A DNA stretch of 64,000 nt from Anaerolineae bacterium (GCA_019637555.1 JAHBVK010000001.1:1-64000); one strand, 5' to 3'. Positions 27,176 to 36,294 are shown, counted from the first letter of the stretch. Program-made: numbers and translations. The notes: a model not told the origin generated them from the letters alone.

Positions 27176-28762
27176 TTAACCGGCTGGAGTTGGCGTCATT
27201 GATCCCAACGGATCAGGTTGACGCATGTAGCGGACACGGATCGGCTCGGTGATGGCATAGTCATTGGCTGGCATAGCGCGCCAGAAATCGGCAGCAGTGG
27301 CGATGCGGAATTTGTTCTCTGCTGTGTACTGCTGCAACCATGATATGAAGTCTTGATCTCCAATAGTATCCCTAATCTCTTGCAGCATCGTTGCCCCACG
27401 AAGATAGACCGCATTGATATAGAGGCGTCCACTACTATATTCATCAGCACGCGAATCGACGAAGCCCTGTGGTTGATGAACTTTGACCCGCAATGTCCAC
27501 CACCACGGCACGAGTTCAGGATAGTGCTTCTCAATGAAAAGCAATTCACCATAAATCGCCAAGGTTTCATCGAGATACGGCGCTTCATTCTGATCGTTGG
27601 CAACGAGCGAGTACCACCACTGATGGATCACTTCATGTGCGGTTATAAGTGTTAACCACGAATCGGGTCTACCTTCATACTGCTGAAACCATTTATGACC
27701 AACGTATGCCATACCGCTGAATTCCATGCCATCGGGAAAATCCGCCTCAATCACAACGAGACGCGATAGCGGCAGCGATCCCAATAGGTCGGTGAACTGC
27801 TCGGCGGTTGCTTGCGCTGTTTGAACTGCTTGATCTACTGCGCCAATTGGCTGTCCTTTAGAAAAGGTATAAAGATCGATGCGTAAGCCTTTACTTGTGG
27901 TGACGCTGCTTTTGGTCATAGCATTGCTGATTGCCAAAGTGAAGGATCGCGCCCGTGTTAAGTTGAAGCGCCAAACATCGGCACTAACGCGCTGTTCAAT
28001 GCCCGGTCCGATGATGATTGCATCAGCACCATTTTTTAGCGTCACTCTCGCATCATAGTCGGCTAAATCATCAACCCAATATTCACCAATCGTCCATGCG
28101 CGGGGAATAAACCATTGATCATTCAAATACGGCGGAAACTGCGGCAGCCAGTGTCCGAGGTTCATCTGCCGGTCTGTGTAGCCGAGGTAAGTTAAGCGTG
28201 CCTCAGCCAGTGGCAAAACCTTGAGTGTGAAGTTAAGCGACAGCGCCGCAGAGCATTCAGGCAGCAGTGGTGCAGCGAGATCAACGTCGAGTCGGGGTCC
28301 AGTTAGGGTGTAGCCACTGATCTCTGTTTCGCCGGTGCCATGAACATCGTGTAGTGTGAACACACCGGGAACACGGTTGGGATCGACATATAGGACTAAT
28401 TGATTTAGGCTGTTGCCCGTACGATTGCGATAATGGGCTTGCATCGCGGTGGTGATCAGGTGTTCCGACATATCGATCACCGATTCAAGAGTATAGCTAG
28501 CGGGCAATTGTGCTGGCTCAGTAGCACACGAACTGATAGCGGAAATTGGAAAAGCGGTGACAAGCGCCACAGCTTTTGGTGTAGCTGTAACAACAGGAGC
28601 AGACGTTGCTTCGCTGGCAATTAGGCGTTCCAATGCTGTTGGCGTTGGTAGCAAGGTCGCGACTTTTGCACTTGCATTAGCGTCCCCTTCACATGCGGTC
28701 AGCAACAGAAGTGTACTGAGTAGCGTTGAAATTGTGAGAAGGCTAAACCACCGTAGCGTCAT
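27176..28762 (-). CDS. M1-type (gluzincin) metallopeptidase lipoprotein
   Basis: A lipoprotein signal with lipobox LLTAC (Cys about residue 24) is followed by a Thr/Pro-rich linker, then an M1-like N-terminal beta domain and catalytic domain. The zinc site is complete: HEVIH (about residue 376), then exactly 18 residues and Glu in LDE, the HExxH-x18-E pattern. A GMEFSGMAYVG segment takes the place of GAMEN. The C-terminal helical domain of full aminopeptidase N is missing, as in the short M1-like branch. ATG at 28762 is supported by AAGGGA 7 nt upstream. It should act on peptides at the cell surface. Confidence 0.9.
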   Translation of the reverse strand: MTLRWFSLLTISTLLSTLLLLTACEGDANASAKVATLLPTPTALERLIASEATSAPVVTATPKAVALVTAFPISAISSCATEPAQLPASYTLESVIDMSEHLITTAMQAHYRNRTGNSLNQLVLYVDPNRVPGVFTLHDVHGTGETEISGYTLTGPRLDVDLAAPLLPECSAALSLNFTLKVLPLAEARLTYLGYTDRQMNLGHWLPQFPPYLNDQWFIPRAWTIGEYWVDDLADYDARVTLKNGADAIIIGPGIEQRVSADVWRFNLTRARSFTLAISNAMTKSSVTTSKGLRIDLYTFSKGQPIGAVDQAVQTAQATAEQFTDLLGSLPLSRLVVIEADFPDGMEFSGMAYVGHKWFQQYEGRPDSWLTLITAHEVIHQWWYSLVANDQNEAPYLDETLAIYGELLFIEKHYPELVPWWWTLRVKVHQPQGFVDSRADEYSSGRLYINAVYLRGATMLQEIRDTIGDQDFISWLQQYTAENKFRIATAADFWRAMPANDYAITEPIRVRYMRQPDPLGSMTPTPAG

Positions 28763-28818
28763 CAATACATCCCTTAGAGAAATCTGCGGCGATTATGCCA
28801 CCCGTTGTAGACATCGGC

Positions 28819-28824
28819 TATAAT
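28819..28824 (+). promoter_or_regulatory. TATAAT -10 element, 7 nt before the start codon
   Basis: CTATAAT ends 7 nt before the CPBP ATG, so transcription would begin at or next to the start codon (leaderless mRNA). No Shine-Dalgarno sequence is present. Confidence 0.6.
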
Positions 28825-28831
28825 CGTCAGC

Positions 28832-29848
28832 ATGTCGAATCCTGATAGTTTGATCACGCTTGGAATTCTGGTACTCGTCGTTATCATCGCTAATCTAGCG
28901 GAACGACGCCCTAGCTTACAGCCGATAGTCTTCATCGCACTATTGTTGCTAAACACGTTTTACGTGTTTTATTTTGGATTTGTCCTCAACAACCCAACAA
29001 TTACGGGTCAGACTCTCGATTTCGAGAACGCCATCTTTGCCCGTTTGATCGCTGCAATTGTGGGCATCGCTGCTACGCTATTTTTATTTGTGCAAGTGCG
29101 TCGACGTTTGGCGAGGCTGTTTGCCAGCCCACAGATCAGTAATCGAGGGTTCGATCCCAACTCACCCGTCCACATGACCGCGCTGGTATATTGCACGTAT
29201 TTGCTCGGCTATACGTTCCTCAATTATGTTCTTGCTGGTGGCTTTAACGGCTTGGCGCAGAACTTTGAAGGGATCCGTGCCAACGATCAGATCCTTCAAA
29301 TGAGCTTGTTCATCATTTTCTCAGTGTTGGGTGTGGGTTTCAGTCTGCGACGATCCGTCGGCGAAACACTGCAACGATTGGGGTTACAGTTGCCTTCGCC
29401 GCGCGATTTGTTCGTTGGTACAGGACTCGCGGTTCTGATGATCTTTGTGGCGTTTGGTGTTGGTATGCTGTGGCAGTTGTTGGTTAGTCCTGAGATATTG
29501 GAAGAACAAACTCAACTCAGCGGGTTGCTCTCGCAGAGCATCAATACAATCGGATTAGCGCTGCTCATTGCAAGTACAGCGGCGATTGGTGAGGAGATCG
29601 CCTTTCGCGGTGCTCTGCAGCCGATCTTCGGGCTGGGTGCAACGACGATCTTCTTCGCGTTGGTGCACATTCAGTACACGCTCACCCCTGCTACGTTTAT
29701 CATTATCATCGTTGGCTTTTCTCTTGGTTGGGTGCGGCAGAGATACAACACGACAACAGCTATAGTGGCACATTTTCTCTACAACTTTGGGCTGATGTTT
29801 CTGTCGCTTTGGTTACGCTACCTCGTCGATACGATGAAACCCTCCTGA
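28832..29848 (+). CDS. CPBP-family intramembrane metalloprotease (CAAX protease-like)
   Basis: About eight hydrophobic helices. The three conserved motifs are GEEIAFRGAL (about residue 252, EExxxR), FALVHIQYT (second motif His) and HFLYNFG (third motif His/Asn). Members cleave prenylated or other membrane substrates, or serve in bacteriocin immunity and quality control; the substrate here is unknown. It lies upstream of an ABC exporter on the same strand (62-nt gap). Confidence 0.9.
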   Translation: MSNPDSLITLGILVLVVIIANLAERRPSLQPIVFIALLLLNTFYVFYFGFVLNNPTITGQTLDFENAIFARLIAAIVGIAATLFLFVQVRRRLARLFASPQISNRGFDPNSPVHMTALVYCTYLLGYTFLNYVLAGGFNGLAQNFEGIRANDQILQMSLFIIFSVLGVGFSLRRSVGETLQRLGLQLPSPRDLFVGTGLAVLMIFVAFGVGMLWQLLVSPEILEEQTQLSGLLSQSINTIGLALLIASTAAIGEEIAFRGALQPIFGLGATTIFFALVHIQYTLTPATFIIIIVGFSLGWVRQRYNTTTAIVAHFLYNFGLMFLSLWLRYLVDTMKPS

Positions 29849-29910
29849 TTCAACATAACATTATTGCTTGCACAATTCCTGAACTCCAAGTTGTTCAAGC
29901 AAGATGCAAT

Positions 29911-30831
29911 ATGGCTATTTATGACATTGTTCACCTAACAAAATACTATCCGTCGCAAGTAGAACCGGCGAACGATGATATCTCTCTCACTATTGAAGCT
30001 GGTGAGATTTTCGGTGTGCTGGGAGATAACGGTGCCGGTAAATCGACGCTGATTAAGCAGATGGCAAATCTACTTAAGCCAAGCAGTGGTACGATACTAC
30101 TAAACGGCAAGCCGCTGGATGCCACGCCTCTATACACGCCAAGTCAGATCGGTTATATGCCGCAAAGTGGCTTGGCGTTAAATATGCTTACGGTAGGCGA
30201 GTCTCTTTACTTCACAGCACACCTGCGAGGATTGTCGCGCCAGCAATCACAAAGAGAGAGGGAGCGCTTAATCGACCGTTGGGATCTGGGAGAGATTCGC
30301 AACAAACCAACGAGTCGGCTAAGCGGGGGACAAAAACGTTTAGTTTTGTTAGCAACTACAGTTACTGCATCGCCGCCCATCCTTATTCTTGATGAGCCGA
30401 CCAATGATCTTGATCCCCAGCATCGTGCGATGGTGTGGGAGCATTTGCGTCAACTAAATGGCGAACAGGGCACAACGATCATTTTTATCACGCATAATGC
30501 TATCGAAGCCGAACGGATCATCCAGCGTGTTGCCATCATGCAGAAAGGCAAGCTGCTGGCTGTAGGCAGACCGGGGGTACTAAAAAGTGAGCTGAATCGT
30601 CAACTGAGATTGGAAGTGATCTTTTCACCACAATTTCCGCCAACACTGCCAATTGATCGTGCGGTGTTCAAGCGCGAACTTGCCCCGGGGCGCTGGCAGT
30701 TGTTGATCGATCATGGGCAAGCTGCTACCTACATTGCGGCGCTAACATCTGCGCAATACATTGAGGATTTTAGACTCAGTACTGCGACACTGGAAGACCT
30801 CTATTTCTCGCTAGCAACGAAACAGGCTTAA
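29911..30831 (+). CDS. ABC transporter ATP-binding protein
   Basis: A complete nucleotide-binding domain: GDNGAGKSTL (Walker A, about residues 35-44), a Q-loop at MPQSG, RLSGGQKRLVLL (signature), ILILDEPTNDLD (Walker B plus D-loop) and FITHN (switch His). A C-terminal domain of about 75 residues is typical of exporters of the ABC-2 type. ATG at 29911 begins the conserved MAIYDIVHLTKYY segment; in-frame sequence upstream overlaps the CPBP gene and is not conserved-looking. The permease gene follows after 5 nt. Confidence 0.93.
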   Translation: MAIYDIVHLTKYYPSQVEPANDDISLTIEAGEIFGVLGDNGAGKSTLIKQMANLLKPSSGTILLNGKPLDATPLYTPSQIGYMPQSGLALNMLTVGESLYFTAHLRGLSRQQSQRERERLIDRWDLGEIRNKPTSRLSGGQKRLVLLATTVTASPPILILDEPTNDLDPQHRAMVWEHLRQLNGEQGTTIIFITHNAIEAERIIQRVAIMQKGKLLAVGRPGVLKSELNRQLRLEVIFSPQFPPTLPIDRAVFKRELAPGRWQLLIDHGQAATYIAALTSAQYIEDFRLSTATLEDLYFSLATKQA

Positions 30832-30836
30832 CTTCG

Positions 30837-31580
30837 ATGCGAATGTTTCTGCGGCAGCTACTCGACTTGACCTTAGTCCAACTTACCAACTGGCGTTGGG
30901 CATGGCGCGGACAGGTGATAACAAGTACGGTGTTTCCGGCACTCTCAACGGCAACATTGGGTGTATTTGCAGGTACAGGAAGCGATGCCCTGATCTATGT
31001 TGTAACAGGCAATATTGTCTTGTCTTTGTTATTTGGAACGGTGGGCAGGGTCAGTGGTAATTTCGCCTACATGCGGGTTAATGGGATGCTGGACTATTTC
31101 GCTACCCTCCCGATTTCCCGCGCAGCACTCATTTTAGCGACGGTGCTAGCATTTCTGCTGTTATCGATCCCGTCGGCAATCGTGACGCTGCTAATCGGCG
31201 CGGCAATCTTGCAACTGCCCTTGAACATTAACCCGCTCATAATTGTTGTGCTGCCCTTGATCACAATGGCGCTTGCGGGATTGGGAGCGCTAATCGGCTT
31301 GCTCGGCAAAACACCCGATGATGTAGGCAATATGAGTACACTGATCACGTTTGCGCTGCTGGGCGTAGGACCGGTGATTATTCCCGCCGATAGGCTACCT
31401 CCGTTGCTTCAGGCAATCAGCGTTTTCTCTCCTGCTACTTACGCTGCTTCCGCGCTACGACAGGTAGTAATGAGTGTGCCAGATCGCATTCCGCTGGCTG
31501 TAGATATCGCAGTTTTATTCTGCGTTATGATCGGATTGTTGTGGATCGTCGGTCAAAAGATCGACTGGCGCGGACGGTAA
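30837..31580 (+). CDS. ABC-2 type exporter permease
   Basis: 247 residues with about six hydrophobic helices and the ABC-2 type signature region (AVTLLIGAAILQLPLNINPL and the PPLLQAISVFSPATYAASALRQ motif near the C-terminus). It is the membrane partner of the ATPase encoded 5 nt upstream. Drug, lipid or glycan export is possible. Its last 66 nt overlap the 3' end of the convergent dual-specificity phosphatase gene. Confidence 0.9.
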   Translation: MRMFLRQLLDLTLVQLTNWRWAWRGQVITSTVFPALSTATLGVFAGTGSDALIYVVTGNIVLSLLFGTVGRVSGNFAYMRVNGMLDYFATLPISRAALILATVLAFLLLSIPSAIVTLLIGAAILQLPLNINPLIIVVLPLITMALAGLGALIGLLGKTPDDVGNMSTLITFALLGVGPVIIPADRLPPLLQAISVFSPATYAASALRQVVMSVPDRIPLAVDIAVLFCVMIGLLWIVGQKIDWRGR

Positions 31581-32264
31581 GGGTGGTATTTCTACCGCTG
31601 CCGCCGACGGCGTTGGCTTCAGGATTACTGGATCTGCGGTCGGTTTAGGTTTGGCAAGTGATTTTTCCCGTGTTTCTGCCAATTCTTTAGCCAGCAGTTC
31701 GATTTGTTCGATCTGTGCAGGAACCGGACGAATGAAGGGTCGTACTTTCTGAAGTCGTGCCCAAGCTTGATTGGGCGTCATACCCTGACTGAGTAGATAT
31801 GCGGCTGCCATCGTTGGGGCACGTCCGACTCCGGCGGCACAATGGATGTACACCTTGCCACCTTCATCAAGCCGTTCTTGAATGAACTTAATCCCGTTGC
31901 GGAGTTGATCCATTTCTGGTGCCGTGTTATCCACTACTTTTAGGTTGAGGTAGTGCTCTGGCGCAATTCCCGCTGCCTTGTCGTCGTATTCATCGCGCAT
32001 ATTGACTACAGCCGTTACACCACGTCGTCGCAATCGCGGCAGCCCACGCGCATTGTACTGCCCTGATACGTACAAGTTAGGGGTAACCTTACTGAACCAC
32101 GGTGGCGGCGCACCAGTAAGCGTCCGATAGCCCAGCTCCAAAATACCCTTGAGACTGGTTATCGGATCGCTGCGAGTAACGCTGTACCACAGACTGGTGA
32201 ATTGTTTCCACAAGTCGCGCAGTGGCGACTTGCGTTCCAAATGTTTTTCCTGATTTATGGTCAT
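31515..32264 (-). CDS. Dual-specificity protein tyrosine phosphatase-like protein
   Basis: The cysteine phosphatase signature VYIHCAAGVGRAP (HCxxGxxR, about residues 138-150) sits in a DSP domain spanning about residues 55-190. The upstream NLKVVDNTAPEMDQ supplies the general-acid Asp. Residues 200-249 are a Pro/Ala-rich tail. The ATG overlaps the TGA of the upstream lipid kinase gene (ATGA, 32261-32264), so the two are translationally coupled. Small DSPs of this type include phosphatidylglycerophosphate phosphatases (PTPMT1-like). With a lipid kinase partner, a phospholipid or phosphoinositide-like substrate is plausible but not shown. Confidence 0.87.
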   Translation of the reverse strand: MTINQEKHLERKSPLRDLWKQFTSLWYSVTRSDPITSLKGILELGYRTLTGAPPPWFSKVTPNLYVSGQYNARGLPRLRRRGVTAVVNMRDEYDDKAAGIAPEHYLNLKVVDNTAPEMDQLRNGIKFIQERLDEGGKVYIHCAAGVGRAPTMAAAYLLSQGMTPNQAWARLQKVRPFIRPVPAQIEQIELLAKELAETREKSLAKPKPTADPVILKPTPSAAAVEIPPLPSAPVDLLTDDPQQSDHNAE

Positions 32265-33172
32265 CCTGAAGCGTTGCCATTTGTCTGAGCCGGAGCTGGA
32301 GTAATAACTTTAATTGCGTGCGGTAACACTGATGCTTCAACAGTCTCAGTTTCTACGATCTCTCCATCAACCGAGACGGTTTGCTGTGGCTGTGAGCGCA
32401 CACTTATATTCTTCCCTTGCCAATGCTGCACGCTATCAGATATTGTACCGTCTCCGGTCGTCAGTACCGCCATGCCGACGTTGAGCAAGGTGAGCAAGTT
32501 AGCGTTGCTAAAGACAATAACATCCAATAAACCATCATTGATGCTGACTTTGTGCGATAGACGCAAGCCACCGATGGCGATATTGCCGGAATTGGCGATC
32601 ATGCAGCTAATACCGTCTGCTTCTACCTTTTTTCCATCGACCTCAATGATGTAATGTGCAGATGTGAGGTTACGTAGCTCGTTAGCGGCAGAAAAAGCAT
32701 ATGCCAGTAACCCAAAGCGATTCTTGACCTCTTGATCTGCGTTTTTCATCATATTCGCTTCAAAACCGATGCCTACGCGGAGCATGAAGTTCATATCTTT
32801 GGCTTTGGCGAGATCTAGTTCGGTAATATTGTGATCCTTGCTGGCGAGTAGTTCCACAGCGGCGGATAGGTCGGCGGGAATGCCCAGTTCTACCGACATT
32901 ACATTTGCCGTACCTCCCGGTAGGATACCTAGTGGGACACCTGTGCCTTGCAAGCCGTCTGCCACTTCCATCACCGTTCCATCACCGCCATGTGCGGCAA
33001 TGATAGACCACCCTTCTTTTGCTGCCTGCTTCGCTAGTTGACGTGCATCTCCAGCTTTATGGGTAATGCGTGCATCCCATTCGATACCGGCGTCGTGAAA
33101 GCCCTTGTTCAATAAACCTAGAATTGGACGGTCAATGCCTGCTGCGGGATTGATGATGACCATGACGCGCAT
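32261..33172 (-). CDS. Diacylglycerol kinase-family lipid kinase (YegS/DgkB-like)
   Basis: DAGKc family: MRVMVIINPAAGIDRP at the start, GGDGTVMEVADGL (GGDGT nucleotide loop), PLGILPGGTANVMS, and C-terminal ISVRSQPQQTVSVDGE. About 303 residues, the normal length for soluble bacterial lipid kinases such as DgkB and YegS. ATG at 33172 is the conserved start, 4 nt after the CorA stop, with GGATGGA upstream. It is the middle gene of corA, lipid kinase, phosphatase. It should phosphorylate diacylglycerol or a related lipid at the membrane face. Confidence 0.92.
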   Translation of the reverse strand: MRVMVIINPAAGIDRPILGLLNKGFHDAGIEWDARITHKAGDARQLAKQAAKEGWSIIAAHGGDGTVMEVADGLQGTGVPLGILPGGTANVMSVELGIPADLSAAVELLASKDHNITELDLAKAKDMNFMLRVGIGFEANMMKNADQEVKNRFGLLAYAFSAANELRNLTSAHYIIEVDGKKVEADGISCMIANSGNIAIGGLRLSHKVSINDGLLDVIVFSNANLLTLLNVGMAVLTTGDGTISDSVQHWQGKNISVRSQPQQTVSVDGEIVETETVEASVLPHAIKVITPAPAQTNGNASG

Positions 33173-33176
33173 TTGT

Positions 33177-34175
33177 TTAGATCCATCCTTTTTTCCTGAA
33201 TAGGAAAGCCATACCACCGACTGATAAAGCCATTAACCCAATTACCAAGAATAGCATTGCTGCCCCACTGATCGGTAATACAACCGGATCGATAGTGGTA
33301 GCGAAATTCAGTTCAAACAGACTGGTGATAAAGGTTAAAGGCAGGAAGATCATCGACAGCAAAGTCAGCCGATTGACCGTTTCTGCTAGCTTATTCGAGT
33401 CGCGACTTTCGATCATATCTAGCACGTTGTTAGAAAGATCGCGTTGTGCATCGACAATATCATAGATGCGCAGCAAGCGTTCGTAGAGGTGACGGAAAAG
33501 GTCGCGAATGTCTGCCGTTTCGGAGATACGTTCTTCGCCAATGGCGTTGGATAGGACTTCGCGTTGTGGTGCGACCATCTGTCTCAGTGTGATCAACTGC
33601 TGTTTGACTACATATAATGGCTTGCGTGCCGAATTAGCCGGCTTGCCGTTCGCCATCAACGCTTCTTCAAGTTGGTTGAGCTGCATACTCATGCGATCCA
33701 GTAGCGGATAATATGCGTCAATCACGAACTGCGTGATCAGATAGAGAAAATAGGGGATGCCCTGTCGCCATGTACTAGTATTTTGGGCAACACGGTTGTA
33801 GGCAGTGTCTACAGCTGTGGCATCGGATTGTCTTACCGTGACGAAGAATTTCTTTCCGATCAGGCAATGAATTTCTTTGCCCTCGACCTTGTTTAGGCGC
33901 ACATTAGGCTGGAAAAGCGACAAGAAGATGTAGCGCGGGTAGACCAAAAGTGTCGGCCGTTGATCCACGCGCAAGAGGTCTTCTACCACAGTCGGGTGTA
34001 GTTCCAATTGCTGCTCTAGCCATCGGATTTCTTCCTCTGATGGATCAACAATATCCATCCACATGGGTTCACCATTGGCAAATGAAGCCGCAAGTTTTTC
34101 CTGTGTGAAATTGCGTCCTAATATGATCTCGGTATCGGCGTCGATAACCCCGCTGGCAACCAATGAGCGAATCAT
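33177..34175 (-). CDS. corA: CorA-family divalent cation transporter with altered GMN motif
   Basis: A large cytoplasmic alpha/beta N-terminal domain, a long helix (about 200-275) and two C-terminal membrane helices, as in CorA/ZntB-type pentameric channels. The first helix ends LPLTFITSLFELNF. The position normally holding GMN (or GIN in ZntB) reads ELN (about residues 286-288), and no MPE-type loop follows. The positive C-terminal tail FRKKGWI is conserved. Ion selectivity may therefore differ. It is the first gene of an operon with the lipid kinase (4-nt gap) and the phosphatase. Confidence 0.9.
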   Translation of the reverse strand: MIRSLVASGVIDADTEIILGRNFTQEKLAASFANGEPMWMDIVDPSEEEIRWLEQQLELHPTVVEDLLRVDQRPTLLVYPRYIFLSLFQPNVRLNKVEGKEIHCLIGKKFFVTVRQSDATAVDTAYNRVAQNTSTWRQGIPYFLYLITQFVIDAYYPLLDRMSMQLNQLEEALMANGKPANSARKPLYVVKQQLITLRQMVAPQREVLSNAIGEERISETADIRDLFRHLYERLLRIYDIVDAQRDLSNNVLDMIESRDSNKLAETVNRLTLLSMIFLPLTFITSLFELNFATTIDPVVLPISGAAMLFLVIGLMALSVGGMAFLFRKKGWI

Positions 34176-34257
34176 GGCGGCGTGACTCCGGTCTGCAGTT
34201 AAGCAAGCTGATGAATATGAATGAAACAGATTCTAGCAACATTGATATAAACAAAAA

Positions 34258-34287
34258 CGAAACGGGCGAGGAAGTTCCTCGCCCGTT
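34258..34287 (-). terminator. Intrinsic terminator after glutamate dehydrogenase
   Basis: The stem AACGGGCGAGG/CCTCGCCCGTT has a 5-nt loop. On the minus strand it is followed by TCGTTTTTG. Confidence 0.88.
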
Positions 34288-34314
34288 TGATGACAAACTT
34301 TTAGTTCATTTTGA

Positions 34315-35604
34315 TCATGGATAGAAACCGCGTGTCATGGTTGCTTGTGATACACGGTTGATCGCCGTAATCTGTGCAGCCGTGCGTAGGTCAACGCGAT
34401 AAGTTTCTGCTGTCGCCGTCACCTCGTCAAATGCACGGATCAAGATGCGCTCCAGACGGCGGAAAACTTCGTCCTCATCCCAGAAGAATTCCTGAAGTCC
34501 TTGCACCCACTCAAAATAAGAAACAGTGACGCCACCTGCGTTCGCCAGAATGTCCGGCACGACGGTGATGCCACGATCGCGCAGGATGTCATCCGCATCG
34601 GGTGTTGTAGGTCCATTCGCGCCTTCTACGATTAGTTTGGCACGGAGATTATCAGCATTCTGCCCAGTAATCTGACCTTCCAACGCTGCCGGAATCAAAA
34701 CGTCGCAACTCAGTTCTAAGAGTTCGGCGTTGGTTACTTTTTCGGCATTGCGATAGCCCTCGAGCGACTTGGTTGGACTTTTCTCCAAGTAGTCGCGCAT
34801 TTCACGGATGTTCAGACCTTTTTCGTTGTGGTAGCCACCACTGATATCACTGATGCCAACAATCTTGAATCCAAGATCGTAAGCGCGTTGAGCAGCATTG
34901 GAGCCAACATTGCCAAAGCCTTGGACGACAACGGAAATGTCTTTCGGGCTTTTGATCACATTTTGCTGGCGCAACGCTTCTAACATGCAAACAATCACGC
35001 CGCGACCAGTGGCTTCCTCACGCCCTGCCGAACCGCCGATATTCATGGGCTTGCCCGTCACGACAGCAGGAACAGAATAACCCATCGTCATGCTGTAGGT
35101 ATCCATCATCCACGCCATCGTCTGCGCGTTAGTACCCATGTCCGGGGCTGGAATGTCAATCTTAGGGCCGATCAACAGAATGATCTCTGAAGTGAATCTA
35201 CGGGTCAGATTTGAAAGTTCGATCTGGCTATGAGCACGTGGGTCAACAATCACACCACCCTTTGCGCCACCGTAAGGTAGATTGACGAGTGCGCATTTCC
35301 ATGACATCCACATCGCCAACGCCCGAATCTCATCTAGATTGACATGGGTGCTGTAGCGAATGCCACCTTTGGACGGTCCTAGTACTGTACTGTGATGTAC
35401 GCGAAACCCAGTAAATATCTGCACCTCACCATTATCGAGCCGCACTGGAAAGTTCACCGTCAGTTCACGACGGGGCCATTTCATGAATTCCACTAAACCA
35501 TCTGGCAAATCTAGATACGATACAGCGCGATCATACTGTTTGAGGGCAGTTTGATAGGTGGGATCCGTAGTAGTGTGAATGGAAGGGACAACATGTGCGA
35601 CCAT
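34315..35604 (-). CDS. gdhA: Glutamate dehydrogenase (Glu/Leu/Phe/Val dehydrogenase family)
   Basis: Reversible oxidative deamination of L-glutamate to 2-oxoglutarate and ammonia. The order of motifs is KGGIRYSTHVN (substrate-binding Lys), MSWKCALVNLPYGGAKGGV (catalytic Lys), PDMGTNAQTMAW, and GFGNVGSNAA (Rossmann dinucleotide motif). The 429-residue length is that of hexameric GDH. Cofactor choice is not assigned. An AGGAG sequence lies 12 nt before ATG 35604. The promoter region carries TTGTGCA boxes either side of a -10 element, so it may be a regulated gene for nitrogen/carbon balance. It is followed by a terminator. Confidence 0.95.
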   Translation of the reverse strand: MVAHVVPSIHTTTDPTYQTALKQYDRAVSYLDLPDGLVEFMKWPRRELTVNFPVRLDNGEVQIFTGFRVHHSTVLGPSKGGIRYSTHVNLDEIRALAMWMSWKCALVNLPYGGAKGGVIVDPRAHSQIELSNLTRRFTSEIILLIGPKIDIPAPDMGTNAQTMAWMMDTYSMTMGYSVPAVVTGKPMNIGGSAGREEATGRGVIVCMLEALRQQNVIKSPKDISVVVQGFGNVGSNAAQRAYDLGFKIVGISDISGGYHNEKGLNIREMRDYLEKSPTKSLEGYRNAEKVTNAELLELSCDVLIPAALEGQITGQNADNLRAKLIVEGANGPTTPDADDILRDRGITVVPDILANAGGVTVSYFEWVQGLQEFFWDEDEVFRRLERILIRAFDEVTATAETYRVDLRTAAQITAINRVSQATMTRGFYP

Positions 35605-35690
35605 AGAGGGGAGAAACTCCTATTGATAAGAATTTTTTAGCGTGCCAACATCAGTGCACTCAAAGCGCTTAAAGAAAAGCATTTGTTATT

Positions 35691-35721
35691 ATTGCACAAT
35701 AAAAGTATAGCGCAATTTGTG
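35691..35721 (-). promoter_or_regulatory. Candidate promoter -10 flanked by TTGTGCA boxes (gdhA)
   Basis: On the minus strand a TATACT hexamer (35704-35709) is preceded by TGCACAAAT (35713-35721) and followed by ATTGTGCAAT (35691-35700). The box sequence matches the dyad at 13215-13234. Operator boxes bracketing a -10 would fit repression or activation by one shared regulator. Confidence 0.45.
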
Positions 35722-35842
35722 CAGTTTGGAATATGGGTTTGATAGCAAACTCATAAAAGTAACATGAATGTTGTAAACCGTAAGCGAAACTACGCTTATG
35801 CTGTAATGAGAACAAACAAGGTATGGTACATGGTATTGTGGC

Positions 35843-36244
35843 ATGGGCATTTCAGTCTTCTGGGATAATGATGATCATTCAATTATCTGTCAATCGTTTG
35901 TTGGCACATGGACTTGGGCTGAATACGATATAACGATTAGCCAGATCTTTGAAATGATTCGCGCCGAGAATCACACTGTCCATATCATCGCAGATATTCG
36001 GCATAGTGCCCCTCAATTGAATGGTCCTGCATGGAAGTCCTATACCCGTGCCTTACGAAATATGCCGACTAATACAGGATTGCTCGTCGCCTGCGGGAAA
36101 GGTTACTTCACAACTACCTTTTTCTTGCAACTAGCACAGACCTTTTATCGCGCAGCAGCACGCACCCGACACGTCCAAACGTTAGAAGAGGCTTATCAAC
36201 TGATCAAAACTGCGCCAGCGATTGATGATCAAGATAGAGGATAG
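35843..36244 (+). CDS. Small STAS/SpoIIAA-like protein, paralogue A
   Basis: 133 residues. The alternating strands and helices, opening MGISVFWDNDDHSIICQSF with W-W-Y and PTNTGLLVACGKGYFT, suggest a STAS/SpoIIAA-like alpha/beta fold of the kind seen as lone modules in Chloroflexota. No SpoIIAA phosphorylatable DS pair is seen, so an anti-sigma-antagonist role is not proven. It shares about 40% identity with the protein at 37344 (MGISV, EMIR, HTV, DIR, PTNTGL, GKG-F). No ribosome site is obvious before the ATG. Confidence 0.7.
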   Translation: MGISVFWDNDDHSIICQSFVGTWTWAEYDITISQIFEMIRAENHTVHIIADIRHSAPQLNGPAWKSYTRALRNMPTNTGLLVACGKGYFTTTFFLQLAQTFYRAAARTRHVQTLEEAYQLIKTAPAIDDQDRG

Positions 36245-36248
36245 TGGG

Positions 36249-36254
36249 TATAAT
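36249..36254 (+). promoter_or_regulatory. TATAAT -10 element for the TPR gene
   Basis: GGTATAAT lies 40 nt upstream of the ATG at 36295, just after the stop of the first STAS-like gene. A clear -35 is not seen. Confidence 0.5.
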
Positions 36255-36294
36255 CGCTTTTCATCCCGCATGGTTCTTGAGAGGTTTTATCAAG

